A stretch of DNA of 64,000 bases from the NCBI GenBank assembly GCA_946478845.1, contig CAMLDI010000001.1, positions 62,001 to 126,000 on the forward strand. Direction: 5' to 3'. The notes beneath the pieces were generated by a model. The model ran no database searches, had not been told where the DNA came from, and saw only the letters and a program-made list of their open reading frames with translations. Position numbers and translations under genes: made by a program. How positions within the stretch are numbered: the stretch's first letter is position 1; the number at the start of each line of letters is the position of its first letter. This DNA comes from an uncultured Paenibacillaceae bacterium. Lineage in GTDB: Bacteria > Bacillota > Bacilli > Aneurinibacillales > Aneurinibacillaceae. Shown here piece by piece: positions 38,570-47,433 of this stretch.

Positions 38570-39901
38570 ATGATTTATAATATGGAAATCGAAACGATGC
38601 CTCGCCAGGAGATGGAAAAATTACAACTGTCCCGTTTACGCCAAACCTTACAACGTGTGTATGATAAGGTTCCTTTTCATCGTGAAGCATTTGATAGGGC
38701 AGGAGTAAAACCGGAAGATCTCCGACATCTTGAGGATCTACAACGCTTTCCTTTTATGAAAAAGACGGATCTCAGGGAAAATTATCCATTTAAGCTTTTT
38801 GCTGTTGAACAGGAAAAACTGGTTCGAATTCATGGTTCCTCCGGTACAAAAGGTAAACCTACCATTGTTGGTTATACCCGAAATGATATTGAAAATTGGT
38901 CCAATATTGTTGCCCGCGCCATCTGTATAGCAGGAGGACGTCCAGGGGATATCTTCCATAATGCATATGGATATGGCTTGTTTACAGGTGGATTAGGCCT
39001 TCACTATGGGATTGAAAAACTGGGAGCGATAGCTGTCCCTATCTCTGGAGGAAATACCCCCCGCCAAATTACCTTGCTACAAGATTTTCAACCCCGGGGC
39101 ATCTCAGGGACTCCATCCTATGTACTAAATATTGTGGAAGAAATGGAGAAAATGGGCCTTGATCCACGGGAAACGTCCTTAGAATATGGAATTTTTGGTG
39201 CTGAACCCTGGTCAGAAGAAATGCGTTTACAATTGGAAGATTATTTAAAAATTAAAGCCATTGATATTTATGGATTAAGTGAAGTAATGGGGCCTGGAGT
39301 GTCCATTGAGTGTTATGAAGGCCAAAATGGCTTACATATTGCAGAGGATCATTTCCTGGCAGAAATTATCGACCCGAAAACAGGTGAAGTGCTGCCCTAT
39401 GGTGAGGAAGGTGAACTTGTATTCACTTCATTAATAAAAGAGGCCTTCCCAGTCATTCGTTATCGTACAGGAGATATTGCTTCATTAAATCCTGAAAAAT
39501 GTGTTTGCGGCCGGACAAGCCTTCGCATGTCCCGTATTAAAGGTCGGGTAGATGATATGTTAATTATTCGTGGGGTGAATGTATTCCCTACTGAAATTGA
39601 ATCCGTTTTATTAGGATTTCAAGAAATAGCCCCCCATTATCAGGTTGTCGTTGAAAGGGATGGATCCCTTGACCGTTTTGAGGTTCATACAGAAGTTACC
39701 ACTGCTTATGTAAAAGAAAGTGGAGTGCTAAATCAGGAAAAATCCAGCACCTTATGCAGGATCATTAGCCATGAATTAAAAAATGCCCTGGGAGTTTCAG
39801 TCGTTCTCAGAATTCATGAACCAAATACGATTCCCCGTAGTGAAGGTAAAGCCCTTCGTGTCATTGATAAAAGGCAAAAACCCATGCCAGTGGGTAAATA
39901 A
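38570..39901 (+). CDS. paaK: Phenylacetate--CoA ligase
   Basis: ATP-dependent activation of phenylacetate (or a related aryl acid) to its CoA thioester. The AMP-binding P-loop HGSSGTKGKPTIVGYT is at about residue 87, DIYGLSEVMGPG at about residue 230, YRTGDIA and the hinge MSRIKGRVDDMLIIRGVNVFPTEIE (split across about residues 320-345). 443 codons; typical PaaK length. ATG 38570 lies 8 bp after TAGGAGG; the upstream TTG 38567 is unlikely. Start of the catabolic core of the operon. Confidence 0.96.
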   Translation: MIYNMEIETMPRQEMEKLQLSRLRQTLQRVYDKVPFHREAFDRAGVKPEDLRHLEDLQRFPFMKKTDLRENYPFKLFAVEQEKLVRIHGSSGTKGKPTIVGYTRNDIENWSNIVARAICIAGGRPGDIFHNAYGYGLFTGGLGLHYGIEKLGAIAVPISGGNTPRQITLLQDFQPRGISGTPSYVLNIVEEMEKMGLDPRETSLEYGIFGAEPWSEEMRLQLEDYLKIKAIDIYGLSEVMGPGVSIECYEGQNGLHIAEDHFLAEIIDPKTGEVLPYGEEGELVFTSLIKEAFPVIRYRTGDIASLNPEKCVCGRTSLRMSRIKGRVDDMLIIRGVNVFPTEIESVLLGFQEIAPHYQVVVERDGSLDRFEVHTEVTTAYVKESGVLNQEKSSTLCRIISHELKNALGVSVVLRIHEPNTIPRSEGKALRVIDKRQKPMPVGK

Positions 39902-39911
39902 GGAGGTCTCC

Positions 39912-40685
39912 ATGGAACATCAATCTATTCTTATCTCCCAGGAAGGCTCTGTGGGAATTCTGCAGATTAATCGGCCAAAGGTACTGAATGCTTTAAACCT
40001 TAAAGTCATAGAGACCATAGTTGCAGAAATGGAAAAGATGGACCGGGATGAGAACATTCGTGTCATTGTTTTAACCGGAAACGAGAAGGCTTTTGCTGCA
40101 GGTGCAGATATTGAAGAAATGAGAAATGAAGAAACCATTTCCATGCTATTAAAAGATCAATTTTCTGTTTGGGATCGTATTTCTCTTATTCATAAACCAA
40201 TTATTGCAGCGGTTAGCGGGTTTGCCCTGGGAGGCGGCTGTGAGTTGATGATGAATTGTGACATGGTTATCGCTTCAGAAACCGCATTAATTGGACAGCC
40301 AGAAGTTAAGTTAGGATTAATGCCAGGGGCTGGTGGTACACAGAGATTGGTGAAAAACGTAGGCCTCATGAAAGCTATGGAAATGTTGTTAATGGGTGAT
40401 CCCATAACGGCCAGGGAAGCACAAACATATGGATTAGTTAATAAGGTTGTTCCAGTAGAATCTTATTTTGCAGAAGCGATGAAATTGGCAAAAAAGATTG
40501 GGAATATGCCCCCGGTGGCAGTGCAATTAATTAAAAAATCTGCGAGAAAGGCTGTTGACCATCCTTTAGACGAAGGATTGCAATATGAAAGAAATGCGTT
40601 TTATCTACTATTTTCCACGGAAGATAGCAAAGAAGGGATGGGGGCCTTTGCTGAAAAACGCCGTCCCTGTTTTACAGGCAGATAA
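39912..40685 (+). CDS. paaF: Enoyl-CoA hydratase (PaaF-like)
   Basis: Crotonase-fold hydratase. In phenylacetate catabolism PaaF hydrates 2,3-dehydroadipyl-CoA. Oxyanion-hole segments KAFAAGADIEEM (about residue 58) and SGFALGGGCELMMNCD (about residue 98) are present, and the two catalytic Glu positions are in GGCELM and QPEVKLGLMPGAGGTQRL (about residue 130). ATG 39912 after AAGGAGGTCTCC, 10 bp after paaK; the longer in-frame reading overlaps paaK. 257 aa. Exact substrate is inferred from the operon. Confidence 0.92.
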   Translation: MEHQSILISQEGSVGILQINRPKVLNALNLKVIETIVAEMEKMDRDENIRVIVLTGNEKAFAAGADIEEMRNEETISMLLKDQFSVWDRISLIHKPIIAAVSGFALGGGCELMMNCDMVIASETALIGQPEVKLGLMPGAGGTQRLVKNVGLMKAMEMLLMGDPITAREAQTYGLVNKVVPVESYFAEAMKLAKKIGNMPPVAVQLIKKSARKAVDHPLDEGLQYERNAFYLLFSTEDSKEGMGAFAEKRRPCFTGR

Positions 40686-40699
40686 AAGGAGGGAAAAGG

Positions 40700-41482
40700 A
40701 TGTTTGAAACTATTAATTATGAAGTGAAAGGGAATGTGGCAGTCATTCAATTCAATCGTCTAGCTACCTTTCATGCTTTTATAGAACAAATGAACCGGGA
40801 AATTACAGATGCATTAAAAAGTGCAGGTAAAGATTCCAATGTTCGGTGTGTGGTCATTACCGGGTCAGGCAAAGCCTTTTGTGCAGGGCAGGATTTAGGG
40901 GAAGTTTTGGATTTGAAAGAAGATATGGATTTTGGAAAGTTTCTTCGCGAAAGATATAATCCTATGATTTTACAAATTCAAAAAACGGAAAAGCCGGTTA
41001 TTGCTGCGGTAAATGGGGTAGCAGCAGGAGCGGGAATGAGTCTGGCCTTAGCCTGCGACTTGCGCCTTGCTTCAGAAAAGGCTTCTTTTGTGAATGCTTT
41101 TGTAAATATTGGACTAGTTCCTGATTCAGGGGGATGCTACTTTTTGCCTCGCATAGTTGGATTGGGGAAAGCCATGGAATTGGCTTTTACTGGTGCTCGA
41201 ATTAGTGCAGAGGAAGGGAAAGCCATTGGTCTAGTGAATCAAGTGTTCCCTGAAGAAAACTTCTTAGATGAAGTGATGGCGTATGCAGAGAAATTGGCAT
41301 CCTTGCCTACAAGAGGTATTGGCTTAATCAAAAGAACCATGTATCAAGGGTTGAATATTAGTTTGGAAGAAACGTTGGAATATGAAGCCTTTTCCCAGGA
41401 AATAGCCGGGAACACCCAGGACCATGAGGAAGGGGTGCAAGCATTTGTGGAAAAACGCAAACCTCATTTTACAGGTCAATAG
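40700..41482 (+). CDS. paaG: PaaG-type enoyl-CoA isomerase
   Basis: In the phenylacetate pathway PaaG isomerises ring-1,2-epoxyphenylacetyl-CoA to the seven-membered oxepin-CoA and also shifts a later double bond. Crotonase motifs GKAFCAGQDLGEV (about residue 58) and NGVAAGAGMSLALACD (about residue 100) are followed by VNIGLVPDSGGCYFLPRIVG (about residue 132), in which the Asp of PDSGG is the characteristic PaaG/ECI catalytic acid. 260 aa. GGAGGG upstream. Fourteen bp after paaF. Confidence 0.92.
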   Translation: MFETINYEVKGNVAVIQFNRLATFHAFIEQMNREITDALKSAGKDSNVRCVVITGSGKAFCAGQDLGEVLDLKEDMDFGKFLRERYNPMILQIQKTEKPVIAAVNGVAAGAGMSLALACDLRLASEKASFVNAFVNIGLVPDSGGCYFLPRIVGLGKAMELAFTGARISAEEGKAIGLVNQVFPEENFLDEVMAYAEKLASLPTRGIGLIKRTMYQGLNISLEETLEYEAFSQEIAGNTQDHEEGVQAFVEKRKPHFTGQ

Positions 41483-41503
41483 CCAAAGGAAGGAGGGAAA
41501 AGA

Positions 41504-42334
41504 ATGGAAATCCAGAGAGTGGGAATTGTTGGGGCCGGCACCATGGGGGCTGGGATTGCCCAGGTCTGTTTACAAAGTGGATACCAGGTTTTTTTATGTG
41601 ACGCCAACCAGGAAGTATTGGATAAAGCCAAAGGATCCATTACAACTCGTTTGCAGAAATTAAACCAGGAGGACACACTCTCTAATCTTCACTTGATTAC
41701 ACAAATTGTAGATTTAGCTTCCTGCCATGTTGTCATTGAGGCTGTACCGGAACGACTAGATTTAAAAAAGACCATTTTTCAAGAGTTAGCTCAGGTTTGT
41801 TCAGATGAAACCCTTCTTTTGAGTAATACATCTTCTATTTCCATTACAGAGATTGCAGCAGGCATGCCTCACCCAAAGCGGATTCTTGGTTTTCACTTTT
41901 TTAATCCTGCTCCTGTGATGCCTTTAATCGAGGTGATTATTGGTTACCAATCAGGACAAGAGAAGACAGAACAAGCCATTGATTTTGCTACGAAACTTGG
42001 AAAAAAACCAGTAAAGGTAAAAGATTCTCCTGGTTTTATCGTAAATCGGGTTGCCCGGCCTTATTATAATGAAGCTTTACGAATTGTTGGTGATGGAATC
42101 GCCAGTGTGGAGCAGATTGATCGAATTATGACTGGGGCAGGAGGGTTCAAAATGGGTCCTTTTGCCTTACAGGACCTTATAGGAATTGATGTTAATTTTG
42201 CCACTACCCAATCAGTATATCAGGGATTTTTCCAGGAAAGCCGATTTAAACCAAGCCGATTGCAACAGAGAATGGTACAGGCTGGCACTCTGGGGAGAAA
42301 GACGGGAGGTGGATTTTATGAGTACACCAATTAA
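41504..42334 (+). CDS. paaH: 3-hydroxyacyl-CoA dehydrogenase (PaaH-like)
   Basis: NAD-dependent oxidation of 3-hydroxyadipyl-CoA (role by operon). The Rossmann loop VGIVGAGTMGAGIAQV starts at residue 5. The active-site His and Asn/Glu are in RILGFHFFNPAPVMPLIEV (about residue 130) and VNRVARPYYNEALRIV (about residue 185). 276 aa, single-domain-pair enzyme of the usual size. Its last 17 bp overlap the start of the next gene, a degenerate relative. Confidence 0.94.
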   Translation: MEIQRVGIVGAGTMGAGIAQVCLQSGYQVFLCDANQEVLDKAKGSITTRLQKLNQEDTLSNLHLITQIVDLASCHVVIEAVPERLDLKKTIFQELAQVCSDETLLLSNTSSISITEIAAGMPHPKRILGFHFFNPAPVMPLIEVIIGYQSGQEKTEQAIDFATKLGKKPVKVKDSPGFIVNRVARPYYNEALRIVGDGIASVEQIDRIMTGAGGFKMGPFALQDLIGIDVNFATTQSVYQGFFQESRFKPSRLQQRMVQAGTLGRKTGGGFYEYTN

Positions 42335-43070
42335 AGTCCTGGTAGAAGGAGTGGGACCCCAACGGGAGGCATGGAAAGGAATCCTCCAGGAAAAGGGTTT
42401 CCTTGTTCAATCAATGGAAGAAGTGGGGGATGGATTTGATGTCCAGTATGTTCTGGAAGTGACGAATGGAGACTTAAATGTAAAAAGAAAATTGATACAA
42501 AAGTTGGATCAATTATTGCCTGCTAGTATTCCCTTTCTTGTTTCCACTCTTGCTGTTACCGCAACAGAAGTGGCTTCCTGGACTCACCATTCCCAGCGAG
42601 TATGTGGTTTTGGAACCTTCCTTCCTTTAGAAGAACGGGATTTAATTGAAGTTGCTCCTGCTTTACAAACAGATCCATCGATTCTTACTCAGGCCAGTAC
42701 CTTTTTTTCCACATTAGGAAAAGAAACAGAGAAGGTAGAAGATGAAGTTGGGCTAGTTTTTCCGCGGATTCTTTCTCTCATTATTAATGAAGGGATTTTT
42801 ACCCTAATCGAAGGGGTGGCAGAACCCGGGGATATTGATCTGGGGATGAAACTTGGAACCAATTATCCTCTTGGTCCTCTCCAATGGGCAGATCGAGTGG
42901 GATTAGATGAAGTATATAGCGTACTCAATGGACTCTATCGGGAAATGAAAGAAGAACGATACCGTCCTGCTCCTTTATTGCGAAAGATGGTATTCGCAGG
43001 CTGGTTAGGAGAACGTGCAGAACGGGGGTTTTATACTTATGAGACACAAAAGGAGGGGGAATATGCATAA
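42318..43070 (+). CDS. Catalytically degenerate 3-hydroxyacyl-CoA dehydrogenase paralogue
   Basis: A 250-aa protein with the 3HCDH layout but without its catalytic elements. The nucleotide-binding loop reads VEGVGPQREAW rather than GxGxxG, and the active-site His segment reads VCGFGTFLPLEERDLIEV where the enzyme has GFHFFNP. The C-terminal domain is intact (FPRILSLIINEGIFTLIE, TNYPLGPLQWADRVGLD, RAERGFYTY). ATG 42318 is chosen because GGGAGGTGG precedes it; it overlaps paaH by 17 bp and the thiolase gene by 8 bp, so the three are translationally coupled. Likely a non-catalytic partner subunit or a second-function binder; unproven. Confidence 0.85.
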   Translation: MSTPIKVLVEGVGPQREAWKGILQEKGFLVQSMEEVGDGFDVQYVLEVTNGDLNVKRKLIQKLDQLLPASIPFLVSTLAVTATEVASWTHHSQRVCGFGTFLPLEERDLIEVAPALQTDPSILTQASTFFSTLGKETEKVEDEVGLVFPRILSLIINEGIFTLIEGVAEPGDIDLGMKLGTNYPLGPLQWADRVGLDEVYSVLNGLYREMKEERYRPAPLLRKMVFAGWLGERAERGFYTYETQKEGEYA

Positions 43071-44262
43071 GGATTATAACAATGACGTTTATGTCGTTTC
43101 CGTAGCCCGTACCCCCTTCGGGTCTCTCGGAGGAAGTCTGGCTGAAGTTCCTATGGATGATTTATCCGCACTGGTTCTTACTGAAGGGGTAAAAAGAGCA
43201 GGAATTGGGTCCGAAGAAGTGGATGGGGTCATTATGGGGAATGTCATTAGTGCCAGTCCCTTTATTAATATTGCTCGTGTAGGTTTATTGAAAGCAGATT
43301 TTCCAGAATCCGTTCCAGGGATGACGGTTAACAGAGTATGTGCTTCCGGATTGGAAGCCATCAACCTTGCAGCTCAAACCATCGCCAGTGGACAGGCTGA
43401 AGTCATGGTTGCTGGAGGAGTGGAGAATTTAACCAGATCTCCTTACATATTGGAGAAGTTTTCTTCTCCTTATCAACGTGGTCCTCAGGTATTAATGGAG
43501 TCCTTTGGAGATCCACGCTCCGCACCTGTTTCTCTATATGGGGATTTAACCATGGGAGATACAGCGGAAAATGTTGCTGAAAAATATGGAATAAGCAGAG
43601 AAGAACAAGATGCCTATGCTTTAGAGAGCCAGAGGAGGGCACTTAAGGCCATTGAATCTGGTTTATTTTCCGAAGAAATTGTTCCTGTAACTCTTAGAAG
43701 GAAAAGGGAAGAAACCGTTTTTGCCATCGATGAGCACCCTCGGCCAAATATAACGGTTGAGGCCCTTTCTCGATTGAAGCCGGCCTTTCGTTCCAATGGA
43801 AGTGTCACAGCCGGAAATTCTTCAGGCATTAATGATGGTGCTGCTTCTGTGGTGTTAATGAGCAGGAACAAAGTGGAGGAAAAGAGGATTGCTCCTCTTG
43901 GCAGAATTGTTCGCTATGCTGTGGCAGGAGTGAGTCCCCAGATTATGGGGATTGGTCCGGTAGAGGCGATTCATAAGCTTTTACATGAAACAGGAATGTC
44001 TGTATCTGATATCGATCTCTTTGAAATTAATGAAGCCTTTGCTTCCCAAACTTTAGCCTGTATTAAAGAATTGAATTTGCCAGTAGAACGAACCAATGTA
44101 AACGGAGGAGCCATTGCCCTTGGCCATCCTTTAGGAGCAAGCGGTGCCCGTTTACTGGGAACCATTCTATTGGAATTGCGTCGCCGGAAAAAACGCTATG
44201 GGATTGTATCTCTTTGTATTGGCGGCGGGCAAGGGTTAGCTACCCTCGTAGAAGCTTTTTAA
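43063..44262 (+). CDS. paaJ: Thiolase (acyl-CoA acetyltransferase), first of two
   Basis: Cleaves 3-oxoacyl-CoA with CoA; PaaJ performs the final thiolysis to succinyl-CoA and acetyl-CoA. Nucleophilic Cys in [16 protein letters not shown] (about residue 89), His in [18 protein letters not shown] (about residue 350) and the second Cys in SLCIGGGQG (about residue 385). ATG 43063 after AGGAGGGGGA gives 399 aa. Overlaps the preceding gene by 8 bp. Which of the two thiolases acts as PaaJ cannot be told from sequence alone. Confidence 0.9.
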   Translation: MHKDYNNDVYVVSVARTPFGSLGGSLAEVPMDDLSALVLTEGVKRAGIGSEEVDGVIMGNVISASPFINIARVGLLKADFPESVPGMTVNRVCASGLEAINLAAQTIASGQAEVMVAGGVENLTRSPYILEKFSSPYQRGPQVLMESFGDPRSAPVSLYGDLTMGDTAENVAEKYGISREEQDAYALESQRRALKAIESGLFSEEIVPVTLRRKREETVFAIDEHPRPNITVEALSRLKPAFRSNGSVTAGNSSGINDGAASVVLMSRNKVEEKRIAPLGRIVRYAVAGVSPQIMGIGPVEAIHKLLHETGMSVSDIDLFEINEAFASQTLACIKELNLPVERTNVNGGAIALGHPLGASGARLLGTILLELRRRKKRYGIVSLCIGGGQGLATLVEAF

Positions 44263-44285
44263 AGAAAAGAATGGGAGGGATTGGA

Positions 44286-45488
44286 TTGAAAAGGGAAGCA
44301 GTCATTGTAGATGCCATAAGAACTCCTATTGGCAAGATTAATGGATCATTAAAAGAAATACGTCCTGATGATTTAGGGGCTTTTGTAATAAAAAAGTTAC
44401 TAGAGCGAAATCCAATTAACCCTGATTTAATAGAAGATGTAATTTTGGGGTGTGCTAATCAGGCTGGTGAGGATAATCGCAATGTAGCCCGGATGTCTTT
44501 ATTATTGGCTGGTTTGCCAGTTACAGTACCTGGTGTGACTGTCAATCGATTATGCGGTTCAGGGCTGGAATCGGTTATTCTCGCTTTTAATGGAATTTTG
44601 GCGGAAAATGGAGATGTGTATATTACAGGTGGCACTGAAAGCATGACCCGTGCTCCTCTTGTTATGATGAAGCCGGAAGTCGCTTTTCAACGGGGGAGCC
44701 GGGTTCTAGAGGATACAACCCTGGGATGGCGATTGGTAAATGAAAAGATGAAAACTCTTTATCCTCCTATTAGTTTAGGAGAGACAGCGGAAAACGTAGC
44801 TGAAAAATTCAATATTAGCCGGGAAGAACAGGATGCTTTTGCTTTTTCCAGCCAGCAAAAGTGGGCTCAGGCAGAAAAAGATGGAAGATTTGAGCCAGAA
44901 AGAATCTCCATGGAGCTTACAGATCCCAAAGGAAACATCACTCTCTTTAGCAGTGATGAACATCCACGGCCACAAACCACATTAGATCAATTATCTCGCT
45001 TAAAACCGGCTTTTCGTGAAGGGGGTACCGTAACTGCTGGAAATTCTTCTGGATTAAATGATGGGGCATCCGCTTTGCTTGTGATGGAAAGGGAAAAAGC
45101 TGCTTCTTTAGGCTTACAGCCTCGCGCTCGTATTGTGGCTTCTGCTGTAGCGGGGGTTGATCCTTTATTCATGGGGATTGGGCCAATACCTGCAACAAAA
45201 AAAGCCTTGCAGAGAGCAGGGCTTACCATAAAGGATATTGATTTGTTTGAAATCAATGAAGCCTTTGCTTCACAGGTACTGGCAACCATGAAAGAATTAG
45301 ATATTCCTCAAGAAAAAGTGAATGTAAATGGTGGGGCCATTGCCATTGGACACCCCCTGGGTGCCAGCGGTGGACGAATTTTAACCACGTTGCTATATGA
45401 AATGGAGAGAAGAAAAAGCCGCTACGGTTTAGCGACCATGTGTATTGGCGTTGGACAGGGAATTGCTGTCGTTATTGAGCGAATGTAG
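44286..45488 (+). CDS. Thiolase (acyl-CoA acetyltransferase), second of two
   Basis: A 400-aa thiolase paralogous to the gene 23 bp upstream. Nucleophilic Cys in TVNRLCGSGLESVILA (about residue 89), [18 protein letters not shown] (about residue 350) and MCIGVGQG (C-terminal). TTG 44286 follows GGGAGGGA; ATG 44271 would absorb that site into the coding region. The RLCGSGLE active site is as in PaaJ/beta-ketoadipyl-CoA thiolases, so either this one or its neighbour could do the final step. Last gene of the paa operon. Confidence 0.9.
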   Translation: MKREAVIVDAIRTPIGKINGSLKEIRPDDLGAFVIKKLLERNPINPDLIEDVILGCANQAGEDNRNVARMSLLLAGLPVTVPGVTVNRLCGSGLESVILAFNGILAENGDVYITGGTESMTRAPLVMMKPEVAFQRGSRVLEDTTLGWRLVNEKMKTLYPPISLGETAENVAEKFNISREEQDAFAFSSQQKWAQAEKDGRFEPERISMELTDPKGNITLFSSDEHPRPQTTLDQLSRLKPAFREGGTVTAGNSSGLNDGASALLVMEREKAASLGLQPRARIVASAVAGVDPLFMGIGPIPATKKALQRAGLTIKDIDLFEINEAFASQVLATMKELDIPQEKVNVNGGAIAIGHPLGASGGRILTTLLYEMERRKSRYGLATMCIGVGQGIAVVIERM

Positions 45489-45511
45489 GAAAGTACTGTA
45501 AGATAGAAGGT

Positions 45512-45608
45512 GATAAAGAAAACTTGGCTAGCGCCAAGCCTTTAGGCGACGGCGATAGCCTTAGTTGCCCTTATGTCGATAAGACAAAATTAATAAATTC
45601 TTATCGAC
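45512..45608 (-). repeat. 97-bp hairpin-bearing repeat, copy A
   Basis: The paaX upstream gap contains this element. Read on the minus strand it begins with an inverted repeat (GTCGATAAG / CTTATCGAC around an AT-rich loop, 45574-45608) and continues with a GC-rich half containing GCCTAAAGGCTTGGCG. It aligns over its full 97 bp with 56558-56654 on the plus strand. Confidence 0.8.
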
Positions 45609-45642
45609 TAAAAAAAGGATAAATAGGAATGGAGATGATGTG

Positions 45643-46467
45643 ATGAATTCGCAATCCATGTTATTTACCATTTATGGTGAATATGTTCGCCATTATGGTG
45701 GCGAGATTTGGGTAGGGAGTTTAACTCGAATAATGGGTGAGTTTGGCTTAACAGAACAGGCTGTTCGTGCTGCTATATCTCGCATATTACGACAGGGATG
45801 GATTCAGTCACGCAAACTTGGAAATAGAAGTTATTATTCAATGACGGAAAAAGGGAAAAAACGATTAGATGAAGCAGCTGCCAGAATATATAAACAAAAT
45901 CCCGAACAATGGGATGGAAGATGGACCATGGTTAGTTATAACATTCCGGAAAAAATCAGGGATAAAAGGGATCAACTTCGCAAAGAGTTAACCTGGCTAG
46001 GATTTGGCATGTTAACTACAAGCAACTGGATAAGCCCCCACAATATTGGTGAAAGGGTAAAAGAAATTACCCAATCTTATGAAGTTGAGGATTTTGTGGA
46101 AATATTTAGTTGTGATCATATTGGTTGGAGCGGTGAGAAGCAACTGGTAGAAAAATGTTGGGACTTACAAGAAATTCGGGAAGCTTATCAAGGATTTATT
46201 GATAAGTATCAACCGAAGCTTGAGGAATTTATTAAAAGGGGACCAGATGGGTTTACTGATGGGGAATGTTTTGTAGAGAAAACTTATCTTGTTCATGAAT
46301 ATCGTAAATTTCTATTTATTGACCCTGATATCCCTGAATCATTATTGCCGGAGCATTGGAATGCTAAAGAAGCAAATGAGTTATTTAAACGTTATTATGA
46401 GGAGTTGAATTCTGGGGCAATTCGCTTTTTTGAAAGCATTTTTGAAGCGGCACCAGAGCCGGTTTAA
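45643..46467 (+). CDS. paaX: PaaX-family transcriptional regulator
   Basis: PaaX is a repressor of phenylacetate genes that senses phenylacetyl-CoA. N-terminal winged helix (about residues 1-85; YGGEIWVGSLTRIMGEFGLTE split, VRAAISRILRQGW) followed by the PaaX core with RWTMVSYNIPEKIRDKRDQL (about residue 95) and TTSNWISPHNIG. The C-terminal domain is at about residues 190-270. 274 aa from ATG 45643; GTG 45640 is an alternative. Between the paa operon and the liv transporter. None of the six ACGT-type sites lies before paaX itself, so whether PaaX is the protein that binds them is open. Confidence 0.93.
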   Translation: MNSQSMLFTIYGEYVRHYGGEIWVGSLTRIMGEFGLTEQAVRAAISRILRQGWIQSRKLGNRSYYSMTEKGKKRLDEAAARIYKQNPEQWDGRWTMVSYNIPEKIRDKRDQLRKELTWLGFGMLTTSNWISPHNIGERVKEITQSYEVEDFVEIFSCDHIGWSGEKQLVEKCWDLQEIREAYQGFIDKYQPKLEEFIKRGPDGFTDGECFVEKTYLVHEYRKFLFIDPDIPESLLPEHWNAKEANELFKRYYEELNSGAIRFFESIFEAAPEPV

Positions 46468-46468
46468 G

Positions 46469-46519
46469 TTGTATACTGCATCCAAAGGCCAGTACGGTTT
46501 TTGGATGCACGGGATACAA
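46469..46519 (+). promoter_or_regulatory. Hairpin in the liv operon leader
   Basis: Nested inverted repeats TTGTAT...GCATCCAAA / TTTGGATGC...ATACAA between paaX and livH, without a T-run. It may be an operator or a leader structure rather than a terminator. Confidence 0.5.
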
Positions 46520-46555
46520 ACTAATTACAATTGAATAATTAAAGGGGGAAGATGG

Positions 46556-47433
46556 ATGACCGATTTTTTTCAGTTTTTAGTAAATGGGTTGGTTAGCGGA
46601 GGCATATATGCCATTGTGGCAATTGGTTTTGTTACAATCTATCAGGTCAGTAAGGTCATTAATTTAGCCCAGGGGGAATTTCTCATGCTTGGTGGCTTAA
46701 TTGCAGTAACCTTATTAGGGACAGGGATGCCTTATGGCCTTGCTTTCATTCTTGCAGTTTATTGGTTACCTTAATTGGGAGCTTATTGCAACGGTTTGTT
46801 GTCCGATATGGGCCAACGTCTAATCAAATAAGTCTGATTATTCTGACTATAGGATTATCCATTTTAATTAGAGGAGTTGCTAGTATGATCTGGGGGAAAG
46901 ATGCTTATTCCCTTGCTCCATTTACTAATAATGAGCCTATATCTTTTGCCGGGATTAGTATGGCTCAACAAAGCCTGTGGGTCATTCTTGCAGTCCTCCT
47001 TTTGTTATTCGTGTTCTGGTTTTTAATGAATAAAACGATGTTAGGCAAAAAAATGTATGCTTGCTCTGTTAATTTATTAGCAACCCGTCTTATGGGGATT
47101 AATCCCAATAAAATGGCTTTGTTGGCCTTTGCCATGAGTGCTGCATCTGGTGCTATTGCTGGTATTGCCGTTGCCCCTTTAAATGTCACTTCCTATGATG
47201 TGGGAATTATTTTAGGGATTAAAGGGTTTTCTGCTGCCATTCTGGGTGGGTTGCAGAACCCTATTGGTGTAACTGCTGCAGGTTTCCTCATTGGATTGGT
47301 TGAGGCCTTTGGGGCAGGATTAATTAGTTCTGGATTAAAGGATGCAATCGTTTTCCTTCTTATAATTGGGGTTCTCATGATCAAACAAACAGGATTATTT
47401 GGTGAACCCAATGTGGGTAAGGGGGGATTATAA
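46556..47433 (+). pseudogene. livH: LivH-type ABC permease, frameshifted
   Basis: Branched-chain-amino-acid-type permease split into two frames: 46556-46774 (72 aa, LVNGLVSGGIYAIVAIGFV, KVINLAQGEF) and a second frame running from about 46760 to 47433 (223 aa, ending KQTGLFGEPNVGKGG). Together they equal the normal length of about 295 aa. Adding one T in the run GTTTA at 46757-46761 restores ...LAFILAVLLVTLIGSLLQR, an ordinary membrane helix. This is therefore a one-base deletion or a sequencing error in an otherwise intact gene. GGGGGAAG precedes ATG 46556, and it overlaps livM by 1 bp. Confidence 0.9.

Noticed and set aside
46740..46790. Programmed frameshifting in livH
   Set aside because: No heptameric slippery sequence, no stimulatory structure seen, and LivH permeases are not known to use it; mutation or sequencing error is simpler.
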